Of a DNA stretch of 64,000 nt, positions 27,919 to 35,961 are shown in pieces. Position numbers and translations under genes: made by a program. The DNA is taken from NCBI RefSeq assembly GCF_006716125.1, contig NZ_VFOM01000001.1:1488001-1552000 (forward strand), read 5' to 3'. Source of the stretch: Homoserinimonas aerilata (GTDB lineage Bacteria > Actinomycetota > Actinomycetes > Actinomycetales > Microbacteriaceae). Below the pieces are notes generated by a model, which saw nothing but the letters and a program-made list of their open reading frames with translations, did no database searches and was not told the origin of the DNA. Position 1 is the stretch's first letter. Each line of letters opens with the position of its first letter.

Positions 27919-28269
27919 TGTCGTGCTCCTGTTCGTCATGGGCTCCGGCTTCGGGCCGGGAACCTCGGATGTTGCGCCTATCGGCTGCCGCCTGCGACTC
28001 GACCGGTGGTGCAAGGTCTCGTCGGGTACGGCAAGGCTGGTTGTGACGGCTGATCGCCAGCACCCCTGACGTTAGGCGGCACCTCCGACATACATGATGC
28101 GGAAGGTGCGTTCTGTGGACAGGGAGCCGGTGAACTCCGCTGGTGAGGAGCCTACTCGCATCCGAACACATGTTCGAAGAACCGGTAGAAAATCCACCCG
28201 GCGTGTCGCACCGACAGTCGGCAACAGCGGACGGCGGCACACGACAGCGTGACCCGCAGAGCGGCCGAA
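27919..28269 (-). promoter_or_regulatory. recA promoter region and long 5' leader
   Basis: This 351-bp gap lies between the DUF3046 gene and recA and contains no recognisable gene. The promoter is TTCGAA (28173-28178), an 18-bp spacer, then TAGGCT (28149-28154), with a LexA box across it. Transcription should start near 28142, giving a leader of about 223 nt. A short stem (CCGGC/GCCGG around 27945-27960) lies near recA. The leader's role is unknown. Confidence 0.65.
28163..28176. promoter_or_regulatory. LexA box of recA
   Basis: CGAACACATGTTCG is an exact match to CGAAC-N4-GTTCG. It lies between the -35 and -10 of the recA promoter, so LexA should block RNA polymerase directly. Confidence 0.9.
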
Positions 28270-28488
28270 TCAGGCCTTGTTGAGGCGCCCCATGCCGTGC
28301 CAGCGTTCCGGCGGAACATCGGACGCCCTGCAGATGGCGAGCCACACATCACGGGGGGCGGCACCCGCCGCCAGCGCCTGCTCTGCGCTCACCCCGCCCA
28401 CCTCCGCCAGCACGAGGTCGTGCGCGAGCGTGCTGCCGTAGGCGCCGAACTCGTCGCGCATCGCGATCCAGAACTCGCTCAGCCTCAT
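28270..28488 (-). CDS. DUF3046 family protein
   Basis: A 72-residue protein starting MRLSEFWIAMRDEFGAYG and ending in a conserved VPPERWHGMG segment. It matches DUF3046, a small actinobacterial family of unknown function habitually located just upstream of recA. No membrane or catalytic motif is seen. An earlier in-frame ATG at 28524 would add 12 residues (MECGCEGPGEQT) that are not family-like. Confidence 0.82.
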   Translation of the reverse strand: MRLSEFWIAMRDEFGAYGSTLAHDLVLAEVGGVSAEQALAAGAAPRDVWLAICRASDVPPERWHGMGRLNKA

Positions 28489-28594
28489 CGTCTGCTCACC
28501 GGGCCCCTCGCATCCGCATTCCACAACGCTACGGCATCACCCGCGGCTCGCAGCACGCGCACAACCCCCTCCGAGGCGAGGCCTCCCAGACGAC

Positions 28595-28624
28595 GGATGC
28601 CCGGCTCTTGCGAGCCGGGCATCC
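28595..28624 (-). terminator. Hairpin terminator after clgR
   Basis: A perfect 13-bp stem (GGATGCCCGGCTC and its complement) with loop TTGC lies about 73 nt past the clgR stop. Between the stop and the hairpin, short direct repeats of CGATCAGC(A/G)G occur at 28665, 28680 and 28694. Confidence 0.7.
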
Positions 28625-28696
28625 GGTGAAGCAGTGTCATTATTCGGCCGATGCGACCAGATGCCGATCAGCAGAGGGCCGATCAGCAGGCGGCGA

Positions 28697-29044
28697 TCAG
28701 CGGACCGCGAGCCCCGCAGCGACCTCAGAGGAACCGAAGCCCTCGAAATCGCGCTTGCCGAATGCGGAACCGAAGTTCTCGGGAACCGTGTCGGGGATGA
28801 CGTTGAGGCCTTCGATGATCGCCATGCGATCTCCGACCTCATGCATGATCACCGAGATGGGGGTGTCGAGGGCGTCAGCCACCGACGCGAGAATCTCAGA
28901 GCTGGCCTCCTTCTGGCCTCGCTCGACCTCGCTGAGGTAACCCAGGGCGACGCTTGCCCGACCTGCGACCTGGCGGAGGGTGTGGCCCTTCTGCAGGCGG
29001 AAGTCTCGGAGTACGTCCCCGATCTCCTGACGAACCAGAACCAT
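28697..29044 (-). CDS. clgR: ClgR-type XRE-family transcriptional regulator
   Basis: A 115-residue DNA-binding protein with a helix-turn-helix of the XRE type (about 8-62; LRQVAGRASVALGYLSEVERGQKEAS). Its place upstream of DUF3046 and recA is that of ClgR, the activator of clp protease and stress genes in Streptomyces, Corynebacterium and Mycobacterium. The C-terminus ends AAGLAVR, resembling a hydrophobic degradation signal of the kind that makes ClgR a Clp substrate; that is inferred. ATG 29044 has GGGGAGGG upstream. Confidence 0.85.
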   Translation of the reverse strand: MVLVRQEIGDVLRDFRLQKGHTLRQVAGRASVALGYLSEVERGQKEASSEILASVADALDTPISVIMHEVGDRMAIIEGLNVIPDTVPENFGSAFGKRDFEGFGSSEVAAGLAVR

Positions 29045-29061
29045 TGGACCCTCCCCTTATG

Positions 29062-29074
29062 TTCAGTGACTGAA
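29062..29074. promoter_or_regulatory. Palindrome upstream of clgR, candidate operator
   Basis: TTCAGTGACTGAA is a perfect 13-bp palindrome centred 24 nt before the clgR ATG. A second half-similar sequence (GTTTCAGTTCATGAAC) lies about 25 bp further upstream. Possible autoregulatory or other repressor site. Confidence 0.4.
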
Positions 29075-29177
29075 AAGCCTACCGTGCTCGAGAACCTGTT
29101 TCAGTTCATGAACTCTACGCAATCCAGCCTGTGCGGTGCTTGTGAATGTACCGGCTGTAACGCGAAGCAAAGCAGGG

Positions 29178-30728
29178 CTATTCCCGCCCCGAGCCGGCAC
29201 CGGCGAGCTGCTCCGCGAGACGGCTCTCCACGCGGGCCTGACGTCGCTTCAACCACAGCCCGAGCAACAGCAGAACGAGAAGGATCGCGTATGCCGCGGC
29301 CGCGAAGGGACTCGTCACCAGCGCACTCAGATCGCCCTGGCTGATCGCCAGCGTCTTGCGCAACTGGGTCTCGGCCATGGGCCCCAGGATGCCCCCGATC
29401 ACCATCGGCGCCACCGGATAGCCGAAGCGTCGCATCAGGAACCCGACGACACCGACAGCCAACAGGATCAGCACATCCAGGTGGTTGAACTTCGTCGCGT
29501 AGGCCCCGAGGGCTGCAAACAGCAGGATGCCCGCATACAGGTACGGCCTCGGTATCTGCAGGACCTTCACCCAGATGCCGACCAGCGGCAGGTTGAGCAC
29601 CAGGAGCATGATGTTGCCGATGTAGAGGCTCGCGATGAGAGCCCACACGAGCGTTGACTGGTTCTGGAACAGAAGCGGCCCCGGCTGGATGCCGTACGAC
29701 TGGAACGCGGAGAGGATGATCGCCGCCGTCGCCGTCGTCGGCAGGCCGAGCGTCAGAAGGGGAACCAGCACGCCCGCGGCCGCCGCGTTGTTGGCCGCCT
29801 CCGGACCCGCGACACCCTCGATCGCACCGTGCCCGAATTCGGCCTTCGCCCTGCCTTTCGCCAGTTTCTTCTCGGCGCCGTACGACAGGAAGGTGGCGAC
29901 ATCCGCCCCTCCTGCCGGAATCGTGCCGATCGGGAAGCCGATGGCCGTGCCCCGCAACCATGGGCGCCATGAGCGGCTCCAGTCCTCGCGGGTCATCCAG
30001 TTGCGCCAGCCCTTGCTGACAGGGATCACCTCGATCCCGCCGCCGCGGAGTCGTGAGGCCACATAGAGCGACTCTCCCACCGCGAAGAGCCCCACCGCGA
30101 TCAACACGACATCGATGCCGTCAGCCAGCACCGGCAGCCCGAAGGTGAAGCGCTGCTGCCCCGTGAGCACCTCGGTGCCGACGATACCCAGCAGGAGCCC
30201 CAGCGCGAGCGAGACCATACCCCGGGCGACCGAGCTGCCGAGCAGCGCACCCACCGTCAGGAACGCGACGATCATGAGCGCGAAATAGTCGGGCGGGCCC
30301 AGGGTGACCGCCCAGCGCGCCAGGATCGGGGCGAGCAGCGTCAGACCCAGCGTCGCGACGCTCGCCGCGACGAAGGAACCGATCGCGGCCGTCGCGAGGG
30401 CCGACGCCCCACGACCCTTGCGCGCCATCCGATTGCCCTCGAGGGCCGTCACGATCGACGCGGACTCCCCCGGCGTGTTCAACAGGATCGACGTCGTCGA
30501 CCCGCCATACATTCCGCCGTAGTAGATGCCGGCGAAGACGATGAGGGCCGCCGCAGGTTCAAGCGAATAGGTGATGGGCAGCAGCAGAGCCACCGTCATG
30601 GCCGGCCCGATGCCCGGCAGCACACCGACCGCGGTGCCGATGAGCACGCCGAAGAAGGCGTAGAGCAGATACTCGGGCTGGATCGCCGTGGCGAAACCCG
30701 CCATGAGCTCACCGAAGTTGTCGATCAC
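29178..30728 (-). CDS. tctA: Tripartite tricarboxylate transporter, large membrane subunit TctA
   Basis: Main channel of a TTT-family secondary importer working with TctB and the binding protein TctC. The 516 residues have about 12 membrane helices. The conserved TctA segments include [37 protein letters not shown] and [15 protein letters not shown]. The start GTG 30728 overlaps the tctB stop by 4 bp (GTGA). The substrate is probably citrate or another carboxylate; the sequence does not say which. Confidence 0.93.
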   Translation of the reverse strand: MIDNFGELMAGFATAIQPEYLLYAFFGVLIGTAVGVLPGIGPAMTVALLLPITYSLEPAAALIVFAGIYYGGMYGGSTTSILLNTPGESASIVTALEGNRMARKGRGASALATAAIGSFVAASVATLGLTLLAPILARWAVTLGPPDYFALMIVAFLTVGALLGSSVARGMVSLALGLLLGIVGTEVLTGQQRFTFGLPVLADGIDVVLIAVGLFAVGESLYVASRLRGGGIEVIPVSKGWRNWMTREDWSRSWRPWLRGTAIGFPIGTIPAGGADVATFLSYGAEKKLAKGRAKAEFGHGAIEGVAGPEAANNAAAAGVLVPLLTLGLPTTATAAIILSAFQSYGIQPGPLLFQNQSTLVWALIASLYIGNIMLLVLNLPLVGIWVKVLQIPRPYLYAGILLFAALGAYATKFNHLDVLILLAVGVVGFLMRRFGYPVAPMVIGGILGPMAETQLRKTLAISQGDLSALVTSPFAAAAYAILLVLLLLGLWLKRRQARVESRLAEQLAGAGSGRE

Positions 30729-31270
30729 AGGAAGGGGATCCAATCGAGAAGGGGGCCTGCGGGCAGGGAGAGGCCGAGCAGCGACCCGAAGAGGAACTGG
30801 ATGGCGAGGGAGAGAGCGAGGCCGATCAGGATCGTGCGCCACAGCTTGGCGGCGCCGAGCGTCCAGGCCGCACCTGCGAAGAGCACGGTGGCTGCGAGCG
30901 GCCAGCCGATGAGGCCCACCAGATACGCGTGGGCGATGAAGAACGCGAGCAGCTTGCCAACCGTGAGCCAGTCCGTCGGCACAGAGGAATCGACATCCTC
31001 GCCGTCCTCCGCCTCACCGAGACGACCCCGACGGATGCCGACCAACACGGCGAGCGCCGCCACCAGCAGGAGCGCACCGACCAGATAGGGGAACGCCTTC
31101 GGTCCGAGCGAGGTGCTCGACACGGGCACGCGGATGAATGCGGCCGCGACGAGCACATAGACGCCCACCGCAGCGGTGACACCGGCGAAGGCGTACTCGC
31201 CGATCGGAACACGGGGCCGTCCGGCCGGCGAGGAATCCCCGCCGGCCGGACGATTGTCGAGAGCCTCCAC
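30725..31270 (-). CDS. tctB: Tripartite tricarboxylate transporter, small membrane subunit TctB
   Basis: A 181-residue protein with four predicted membrane helices (about 26-47, 61-80, 103-135, 145-165) and a charged loop near 80-97, the TctB pattern. The start is GTG 31270, two nt after the tctC stop, and its own stop overlaps tctA, so all three subunits are coupled. Confidence 0.88.
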   Translation of the reverse strand: MEALDNRPAGGDSSPAGRPRVPIGEYAFAGVTAAVGVYVLVAAAFIRVPVSSTSLGPKAFPYLVGALLLVAALAVLVGIRRGRLGEAEDGEDVDSSVPTDWLTVGKLLAFFIAHAYLVGLIGWPLAATVLFAGAAWTLGAAKLWRTILIGLALSLAIQFLFGSLLGLSLPAGPLLDWIPFL

Positions 31271-31272
31271 GA

Positions 31273-32313
31273 CTAGTCGATCAGTCCGAGATCCTTGAGC
31301 ACCGCGTTGACATCGCCGATGCTCTGCATGAGCGAGGTGTCGAACTCGACGCCGGACATGTAGGCGTCAGCCCACCCCTTCGACTCCAGGATGTCCTTCC
31401 ACGCTCCGCTCTCATGCATCTTGTCGAGCACCGCGACGAGTGCCTTGCGGTCATCCTCCGAGATCGAACCGGATGCGATGACACCGCGCCAGTTCGTGAT
31501 CTCGAGCTCGTAGCCGGACTCGATGATCGTCGGAACATCAGGAAGCAAATCGCTCGGCTCGGCGCTCGAGACCGCAAGCGCACGCAGCTCGCCCGCCTTG
31601 ACCTGCTCCGCGAACTCGCTGATGCCCGAGATGCCGGCGGACACCTTGTTGCCGAGCAGCAGGGTGACAGCCTCGCCACCGCCCGCGTTCGGCACGTAGT
31701 TCAGCTTCTCGCCGATCTGCGCAGAGGACTGGCCGGCGACCTTGAGCAGCTGCGCGGCCAGGATGTGATCGACGCCACCGGCCGAACCGCCCGTGACCGA
31801 CACATCCTTGCCGTTGTCGATCATGTCGTCGACGAGATCGCCCAGATCCTTGTACGGCGAGTCCTTGGGAACGACGATGACGCTCGCCTCCTCGGTGAGT
31901 CTCGCGATCGGCGTCGTGTCCTCCAGCCTGACCGCCGAGTCGTTCGTCTCGACCGCGCCCACCATGACGAAGCCCGTGAGCATCAGCGTGTGCGGGTCCT
32001 TCTCGTTGGCGAGGGCCGCCAGACCGATCGTGCCGCCCGCTCCCCCGATGTTCGTGACGGGGGCGGAACCGACGATGCCCTCCTGGGTGAGGACCTCGGC
32101 GAGGGCGCGGCCCGTCTGGTCCCAGCCGCCACCCGGGTCGGCCGGAACGATGACCTTGATCGATGTGATCGCCGACTCATCCTCCTGCGCACCCCCGGGC
32201 GTCGAAGCGTTCGAGCATCCGGCGAGGAGCAGCACCGCGACCCCTGCTGAGGCGAGCATCGCCGCCCGCCTGTTCCGTCGCCTCAGTGACTGTTCTGCTG
32301 TGTGACCGTGCAT
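31273..32313 (-). CDS. tctC: Tripartite tricarboxylate transporter, substrate-binding lipoprotein TctC
   Basis: Extracytoplasmic solute receptor of the Bug/TctC family. The 346 residues have a lipoprotein signal with lipobox LAGC (acylated Cys 33). The mature protein shows the family pattern IKVIVPADPGGGWDQTGRAL, NIGGAGGTIGLAALANE and the VPTIIESGYELEITNWRGV region. ATG 32313 has GGAGGA upstream. It is the first gene of tctCBA and divergent from the sensor kinase that probably controls it. Confidence 0.93.
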   Translation of the reverse strand: MHGHTAEQSLRRRNRRAAMLASAGVAVLLLAGCSNASTPGGAQEDESAITSIKVIVPADPGGGWDQTGRALAEVLTQEGIVGSAPVTNIGGAGGTIGLAALANEKDPHTLMLTGFVMVGAVETNDSAVRLEDTTPIARLTEEASVIVVPKDSPYKDLGDLVDDMIDNGKDVSVTGGSAGGVDHILAAQLLKVAGQSSAQIGEKLNYVPNAGGGEAVTLLLGNKVSAGISGISEFAEQVKAGELRALAVSSAEPSDLLPDVPTIIESGYELEITNWRGVIASGSISEDDRKALVAVLDKMHESGAWKDILESKGWADAYMSGVEFDTSLMQSIGDVNAVLKDLGLID

Positions 32314-32517
32314 GGCTCCTCCTTGAGCTTTCGGCGACCGTCGCCCGAGAACAGCTCCCGGGTCGCGCCGAGGGACGAGACACACAGTAGGGAGCGACAC
32401 CGCCCGGCGGAACGATGCGGAAGTAGTGGTTGTTTTGGTCGTTCTGTACTCATTCAGGGGCGCGAAGGAATCGCGGGACGGCGCGCGCTCCGTCAGACTG
32501 GGGGCGTGGTCAGGTCG
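32314..32517. promoter_or_regulatory. Divergent tctC / sensor-kinase control region
   Basis: 204 bp between oppositely oriented operons, with a less GC-rich core around 32418-32455. A direct repeat TGGTTGTT-T-TGGTCGTT (32427-32443, 9-bp period) is a candidate binding site for the response regulator, whose family (CitB/DcuR) binds tandem T-rich sites. Promoters could not be assigned firmly. Confidence 0.45.
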
Positions 32518-34146
32518 ATGAAGCTCCGCACGCAGCTGCTCCTTCTGCAGCTCGCGATCGTGCTCATCACCGTGCTCGGAACCGGCGTCATGGCGAGCTG
32601 GCTGCAGGAGCAACAACTGCGCGACTCGTACAGGGACCGGATGATCGCCGTCGCCCAGTCCGTCGCGACGCTGCCCGCCATCATCAACGCACTCGATGAC
32701 GCCGAGCCGAGCCGCACCATCCAGCCCATCGCAGAAGTCGTGCGCGCGGCATCCGACGTCACCTACGTCGTCGTCACCGATGACACGGGCACACGCTTCT
32801 CGCACCCCAACCCGGAGCGCATCGGCGAGATGGTCTCGACGGATCCCTCCGTAGCGCTCGCAGGCGAGGTGTACGTCGGCACCCAGACGGGCACGCTCGG
32901 CGAATCGTGGCGCGTCAAGGTGCCCATCGCCTCGGGCGACGAGGTCATCGGGGTCGTCTCGGTCGGCATCCTCGAAGCCGACCTCAGGAGCGACTACCTC
33001 GGCAACGCAACCCTGCTCTTCATCACCATCGGCGTGGCGGCCGTGTTCGGCGTGATCGGCGCCGCGTGGGTCAGCACCGTCATCCGCAAACGCATCTACG
33101 GGCTCGAACCCGACGAGATCGTCGGCCTGCTCGAAGCCCGCGAGGCCATGCTGCACGGCGTGAGGGAAGGGCTCGTCGCCATCGACGAGAACGGGCGGAT
33201 CGCCCTCATCAACGACGCGGCAGCCCGGCTCCTCGGGCTGGAGGAGCACGGCGCCGTCGTCGGCACCCCCGCGGTAGACGTGCTCGACAGCGAACTCGTA
33301 CGGATGCTCGACCACGAGGAATCGGCGAGCCGCCTTCTGCTCTCGGGCGAACGCATCCTCCTCGTGCAGCGTGACATCGCCCGCCTCGACGAACGGGTCA
33401 TCGGCTCCGTGTTCATCCTGCGGGACAACACAGAACTGCACGCGCTCATGCGGGACCTCGACGGGGCACAGGGTCTCGCCGACGGGCTCAGGGCCCAAGC
33501 CCACGGCTTCTCCAACAAACTGCACGTGATCTCCGGGCTGCTCGAACTCGGGCACATCGACGAAGCCGTCGCCTTCATAGAACGTGTGGGCGACGGCGGC
33601 ACACTCTCCAGCACCACCGGCGGAAGCGGCATAACCGACCTCGAACTCGCGGCACTCCTGCTCGTCAAACAGGCGCGGGCCCACGAACTCGGAATCGAGC
33701 TCCTCGTCGACGCAACGAGCACGCTCGCCCCGCTCGCCACCCACCCCGAATCGGACAGGCTGCGCGACGACCTGCTGACCGTGCTCGGCAACCTCATCGA
33801 CAACGCCGTCGAGGCAGGCAGGCCCGGCACGATCGTCACCGTCACCGTCGTCGAAACGCCCGGCGACATCGAACTGGAGGTCTCCGACACGGGGCCCGGA
33901 ATCCCGCCGAAGCTGCGCGAGCGCGTCTTCGCCCCCGGATACTCCTCCAAATCGCCCGGGCACGGACGCCTCACCACGGCCCGCGGAATCGGGCTGACGC
34001 TCGTGCGGCGCATCGCACGACGGCGCGGCGGCGACGTCGAGATCGCATCCTCCCCCAGCGGAGGAGCCGCGATCACCGTGCGGCTGCCCGTCCGCCCGCG
34101 CCACGCGGGCATCCGCAGCACTGCAGAGGAGGCGAGCACACCGTGA
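32518..34146 (+). CDS. CitA/DcuS-family sensor histidine kinase
   Basis: Membrane sensor for carboxylates. The 542 residues comprise TM1 (about 6-27), an extracytoplasmic sCache/PDC-type sensor (about 30-160, TYVVVTDDTGTRFSHPNPER), TM2 (about 162-186), a cytoplasmic PAS domain (about 205-310), a SpoOB-type helix with His329 in RAQAHGFSNKLHVISGLLEL, and a HATPase domain with LGNLIDNAVEAG and SDTGPGIPP. ATG 32518 is chosen; a GTG at 32506 would add four residues. Overlaps the response regulator gene. Likely senses the substrate of the divergent tctCBA. Confidence 0.92.
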   Translation: MKLRTQLLLLQLAIVLITVLGTGVMASWLQEQQLRDSYRDRMIAVAQSVATLPAIINALDDAEPSRTIQPIAEVVRAASDVTYVVVTDDTGTRFSHPNPERIGEMVSTDPSVALAGEVYVGTQTGTLGESWRVKVPIASGDEVIGVVSVGILEADLRSDYLGNATLLFITIGVAAVFGVIGAAWVSTVIRKRIYGLEPDEIVGLLEAREAMLHGVREGLVAIDENGRIALINDAAARLLGLEEHGAVVGTPAVDVLDSELVRMLDHEESASRLLLSGERILLVQRDIARLDERVIGSVFILRDNTELHALMRDLDGAQGLADGLRAQAHGFSNKLHVISGLLELGHIDEAVAFIERVGDGGTLSSTTGGSGITDLELAALLLVKQARAHELGIELLVDATSTLAPLATHPESDRLRDDLLTVLGNLIDNAVEAGRPGTIVTVTVVETPGDIELEVSDTGPGIPPKLRERVFAPGYSSKSPGHGRLTTARGIGLTLVRRIARRRGGDVEIASSPSGGAAITVRLPVRPRHAGIRSTAEEASTP

Positions 34147-34835
34147 CCAGCGCACCGCTGCGGACCCTCATCGTCGACGACGACATCGCCGTCGCCGGCA
34201 TCCACGGCCGCTTCGTCGAAGCCCACGCGTCATTCGCCGTCGTCGGCGTCGCCCACACCGGCGCCGAAGCCGTCGCCGCCATAGCAAGACTCGACCCCGA
34301 GCTCGTGCTGCTCGACATCTACCTGCCGGACTTCTCCGGACTCGAAGTACTCAGCAGGATCCGGCTCGAGCACGCACGCCACACGGAGGTCATCGCCGTC
34401 ACCGCGGCCCGCGATCTGGCCAGCGTGCGCGAAGCCCGAGCGAACGGCGTCATGCACTACCTGGTCAAACCATTCACCGCCACGGCGCTGAGGGCGAGAC
34501 TCGACGCCGTCGCTGCGCAGCACGCGAGACTCCGCAGAACCCCGGGAGGCGTCTCGCTCGACCAGAGCGCCGTCGACGCCATCCTCTCCGGCCTGTCACC
34601 CCGCAATGCCCTGCCACCGAAGGGGCTCTCGGCGGCCACGCTGCGGCTCGTCACCTCGACACTGCTCGACGCATCCGACGACCTCTCGGCCAGTGAGGTT
34701 GCTGCGCAGATCGGCATGTCGCGCGTTGCCGCTCGGCGCTACCTCGAACACCTCGTCGAGACGGGAACCGCCGCCGTCGAACCCCGCTACGGAAGTGCGG
34801 GGCGCCCCGAGCATCGCTACCGGGCCGGCCGCTGA
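34143..34835 (+). CDS. CitB/DcuR-family response regulator
   Basis: A 230-residue regulator: receiver domain (about 5-125) with phosphoacceptor Asp58 in LVLLDIYLPD and Lys109 in HYLVKPF, then a C-terminal winged/helix-turn-helix domain (about 160-225, SASEVAAQIGMSRVAARRYLEHL) of the CitB type. GTG 34143 overlaps the kinase stop by 4 bp (GTGA), so both are co-translated. Probable activator of tctCBA. It converges on the cinA gene with a 16-nt gap. Confidence 0.92.
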   Translation: MTSAPLRTLIVDDDIAVAGIHGRFVEAHASFAVVGVAHTGAEAVAAIARLDPELVLLDIYLPDFSGLEVLSRIRLEHARHTEVIAVTAARDLASVREARANGVMHYLVKPFTATALRARLDAVAAQHARLRRTPGGVSLDQSAVDAILSGLSPRNALPPKGLSAATLRLVTSTLLDASDDLSASEVAAQIGMSRVAARRYLEHLVETGTAAVEPRYGSAGRPEHRYRAGR

Positions 34836-34851
34836 CGCAGCGCTGGCATGC

Positions 34852-35346
34852 TCAGGCGCCAGCATCCTCCGAAAGCCGTGCGAGCACCTCGTCGATCGCC
34901 CGATCGACGACCTGACGCCGGATCGACTCCCGGTCGCCGGAGAGATCGAGCTGAACCACGCGCACGTCACCGGCAAGCGATACGCCCACGAAAACCGTTC
35001 CGACGGGCTGCCCATCCTGCGGTTCCGGCCCCGCCACCCCCGTGGTCGAGACGCCGATGTCAGCGGGAAGACCGCCCACCGCGAGCAGTTCGCGCACGTG
35101 CACCGCCATCTGCGCCGCGACATCTGGATGTACGACGCCGTGCACATTGATCACCGCAGAATCCACCCCGAGCATGGAGTGCTTCAGTTCGGTGTTGTAC
35201 GCGACGACACCGCCCAGCACCGCGGCAGACGCGCCCGGGGTCGACACCAGCTCGGAGACGAGCATCCCGCCCGTCAGCGACTCCGCCACAGCGATCGTCA
35301 GCCTGCGCTCGATCAGCAGATGCACGAGATCATCGGATGCCGTCAC
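34852..35346 (-). CDS. pncC: CinA-family nicotinamide-nucleotide amidohydrolase (PncC)
   Basis: The 164 residues correspond only to the C-terminal amidase domain of CinA. Landmarks are IAVAESLTGGMLVSEL (active-site Ser), GGVVAYNTELKHSMLGV, and TGVAGPEPQDGQPVGTVFVG. PncC deamidates nicotinamide mononucleotide in NAD salvage; the competence link of full-length CinA does not apply automatically. GTG 35346 overlaps the pgsA stop by 4 bp (GTGA). Upstream in-frame sequence overlaps pgsA and is not protein-like. Confidence 0.9.
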   Translation of the reverse strand: MTASDDLVHLLIERRLTIAVAESLTGGMLVSELVSTPGASAAVLGGVVAYNTELKHSMLGVDSAVINVHGVVHPDVAAQMAVHVRELLAVGGLPADIGVSTTGVAGPEPQDGQPVGTVFVGVSLAGDVRVVQLDLSGDRESIRRQVVDRAIDEVLARLSEDAGA

Positions 35347-35957
35347 GACGCGGACCTCCCATGCCTGACCGCCTTCACCAGGTAGTCGAGGCCCGTGACG
35401 AGGGTGGCGATCACAGCGGCCGTCATGACGGCGCCGTTCACCCAGTGGACCCAGTCGCCCAGCGGCCCCCACAGCGGGAACAGGAACAGCGAGATGGCCA
35501 CCGCCTGCAGCACGGTCTTGAGCTTGCCGCCGCGCGACGCGGGGATGACCCTGTCTCGGAGAACGGCCATCCGGTACACCGTGATGCCCAGCTCGCGGAC
35601 GAGGATGAGCAGCGTCACCCACCAGGCGAGCTCGCCCAGGATCGACAGGCAGACGAGGGCGCCGCCCGTGAGGAGCTTGTCGGCGATCGGGTCGAGCAGC
35701 TTGCCCAGATCGGTGATGAGGTTGCGGCTGCGCGCCAGATGACCGTCGACGGCATCCGTGGCGATCGCGACGACGAACAGTACGGCGGCGATGTAGCGCA
35801 GCACACCCCACTCGCCCGCATCGGCCAGCAGCAGCCAGAAGAAGACCGGAGCCATGAGGATGCGCACGACGGTGATGATGTTCGCCACATTCGCGATGCT
35901 GGCGGGGGTGTCACCCGCGCGCAGGATGCGGCCGCTGAACAGTTCGGAAGAAGCCAT
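35343..35957 (-). CDS. pgsA: CDP-diacylglycerol-glycerol-3-phosphate 3-phosphatidyltransferase
   Basis: Membrane enzyme making phosphatidylglycerol phosphate. The 204 residues carry the CDP-alcohol phosphotransferase motif DG-x2-AR-x8-G-x3-D-x3-D, seen in DGHLARSRNLITDLGKLLD followed by PIAD, and about five to six helices. ATG 35957 lies 4 nt after the ftsK stop with GGGAG upstream. A relative acting on inositol phosphate is possible, but the ftsK-pgsA-cinA order favours pgsA. Confidence 0.93.
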   Translation of the reverse strand: MASSELFSGRILRAGDTPASIANVANIITVVRILMAPVFFWLLLADAGEWGVLRYIAAVLFVVAIATDAVDGHLARSRNLITDLGKLLDPIADKLLTGGALVCLSILGELAWWVTLLILVRELGITVYRMAVLRDRVIPASRGGKLKTVLQAVAISLFLFPLWGPLGDWVHWVNGAVMTAAVIATLVTGLDYLVKAVRHGRSAS

Positions 35958-35961
35958 TCGC

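Noticed and set aside
28665..28703. Three short CGATCAGC repeats after the clgR stop as a possible binding array
   Set aside because: Spacing is irregular (15 and 14 bp), the repeats are short and GC-rich, and one overlaps the stop codon. Recorded within the terminator entry only.
31273..34155. Open frame of about 960 codons on the minus strand covering tctC and the opposite strand of the sensor kinase
   Set aside because: Only the tctC part (to 32313) is protein-like, with its own ribosome-binding site and lipobox. The rest is the antisense of the kinase gene, open because of GC bias.
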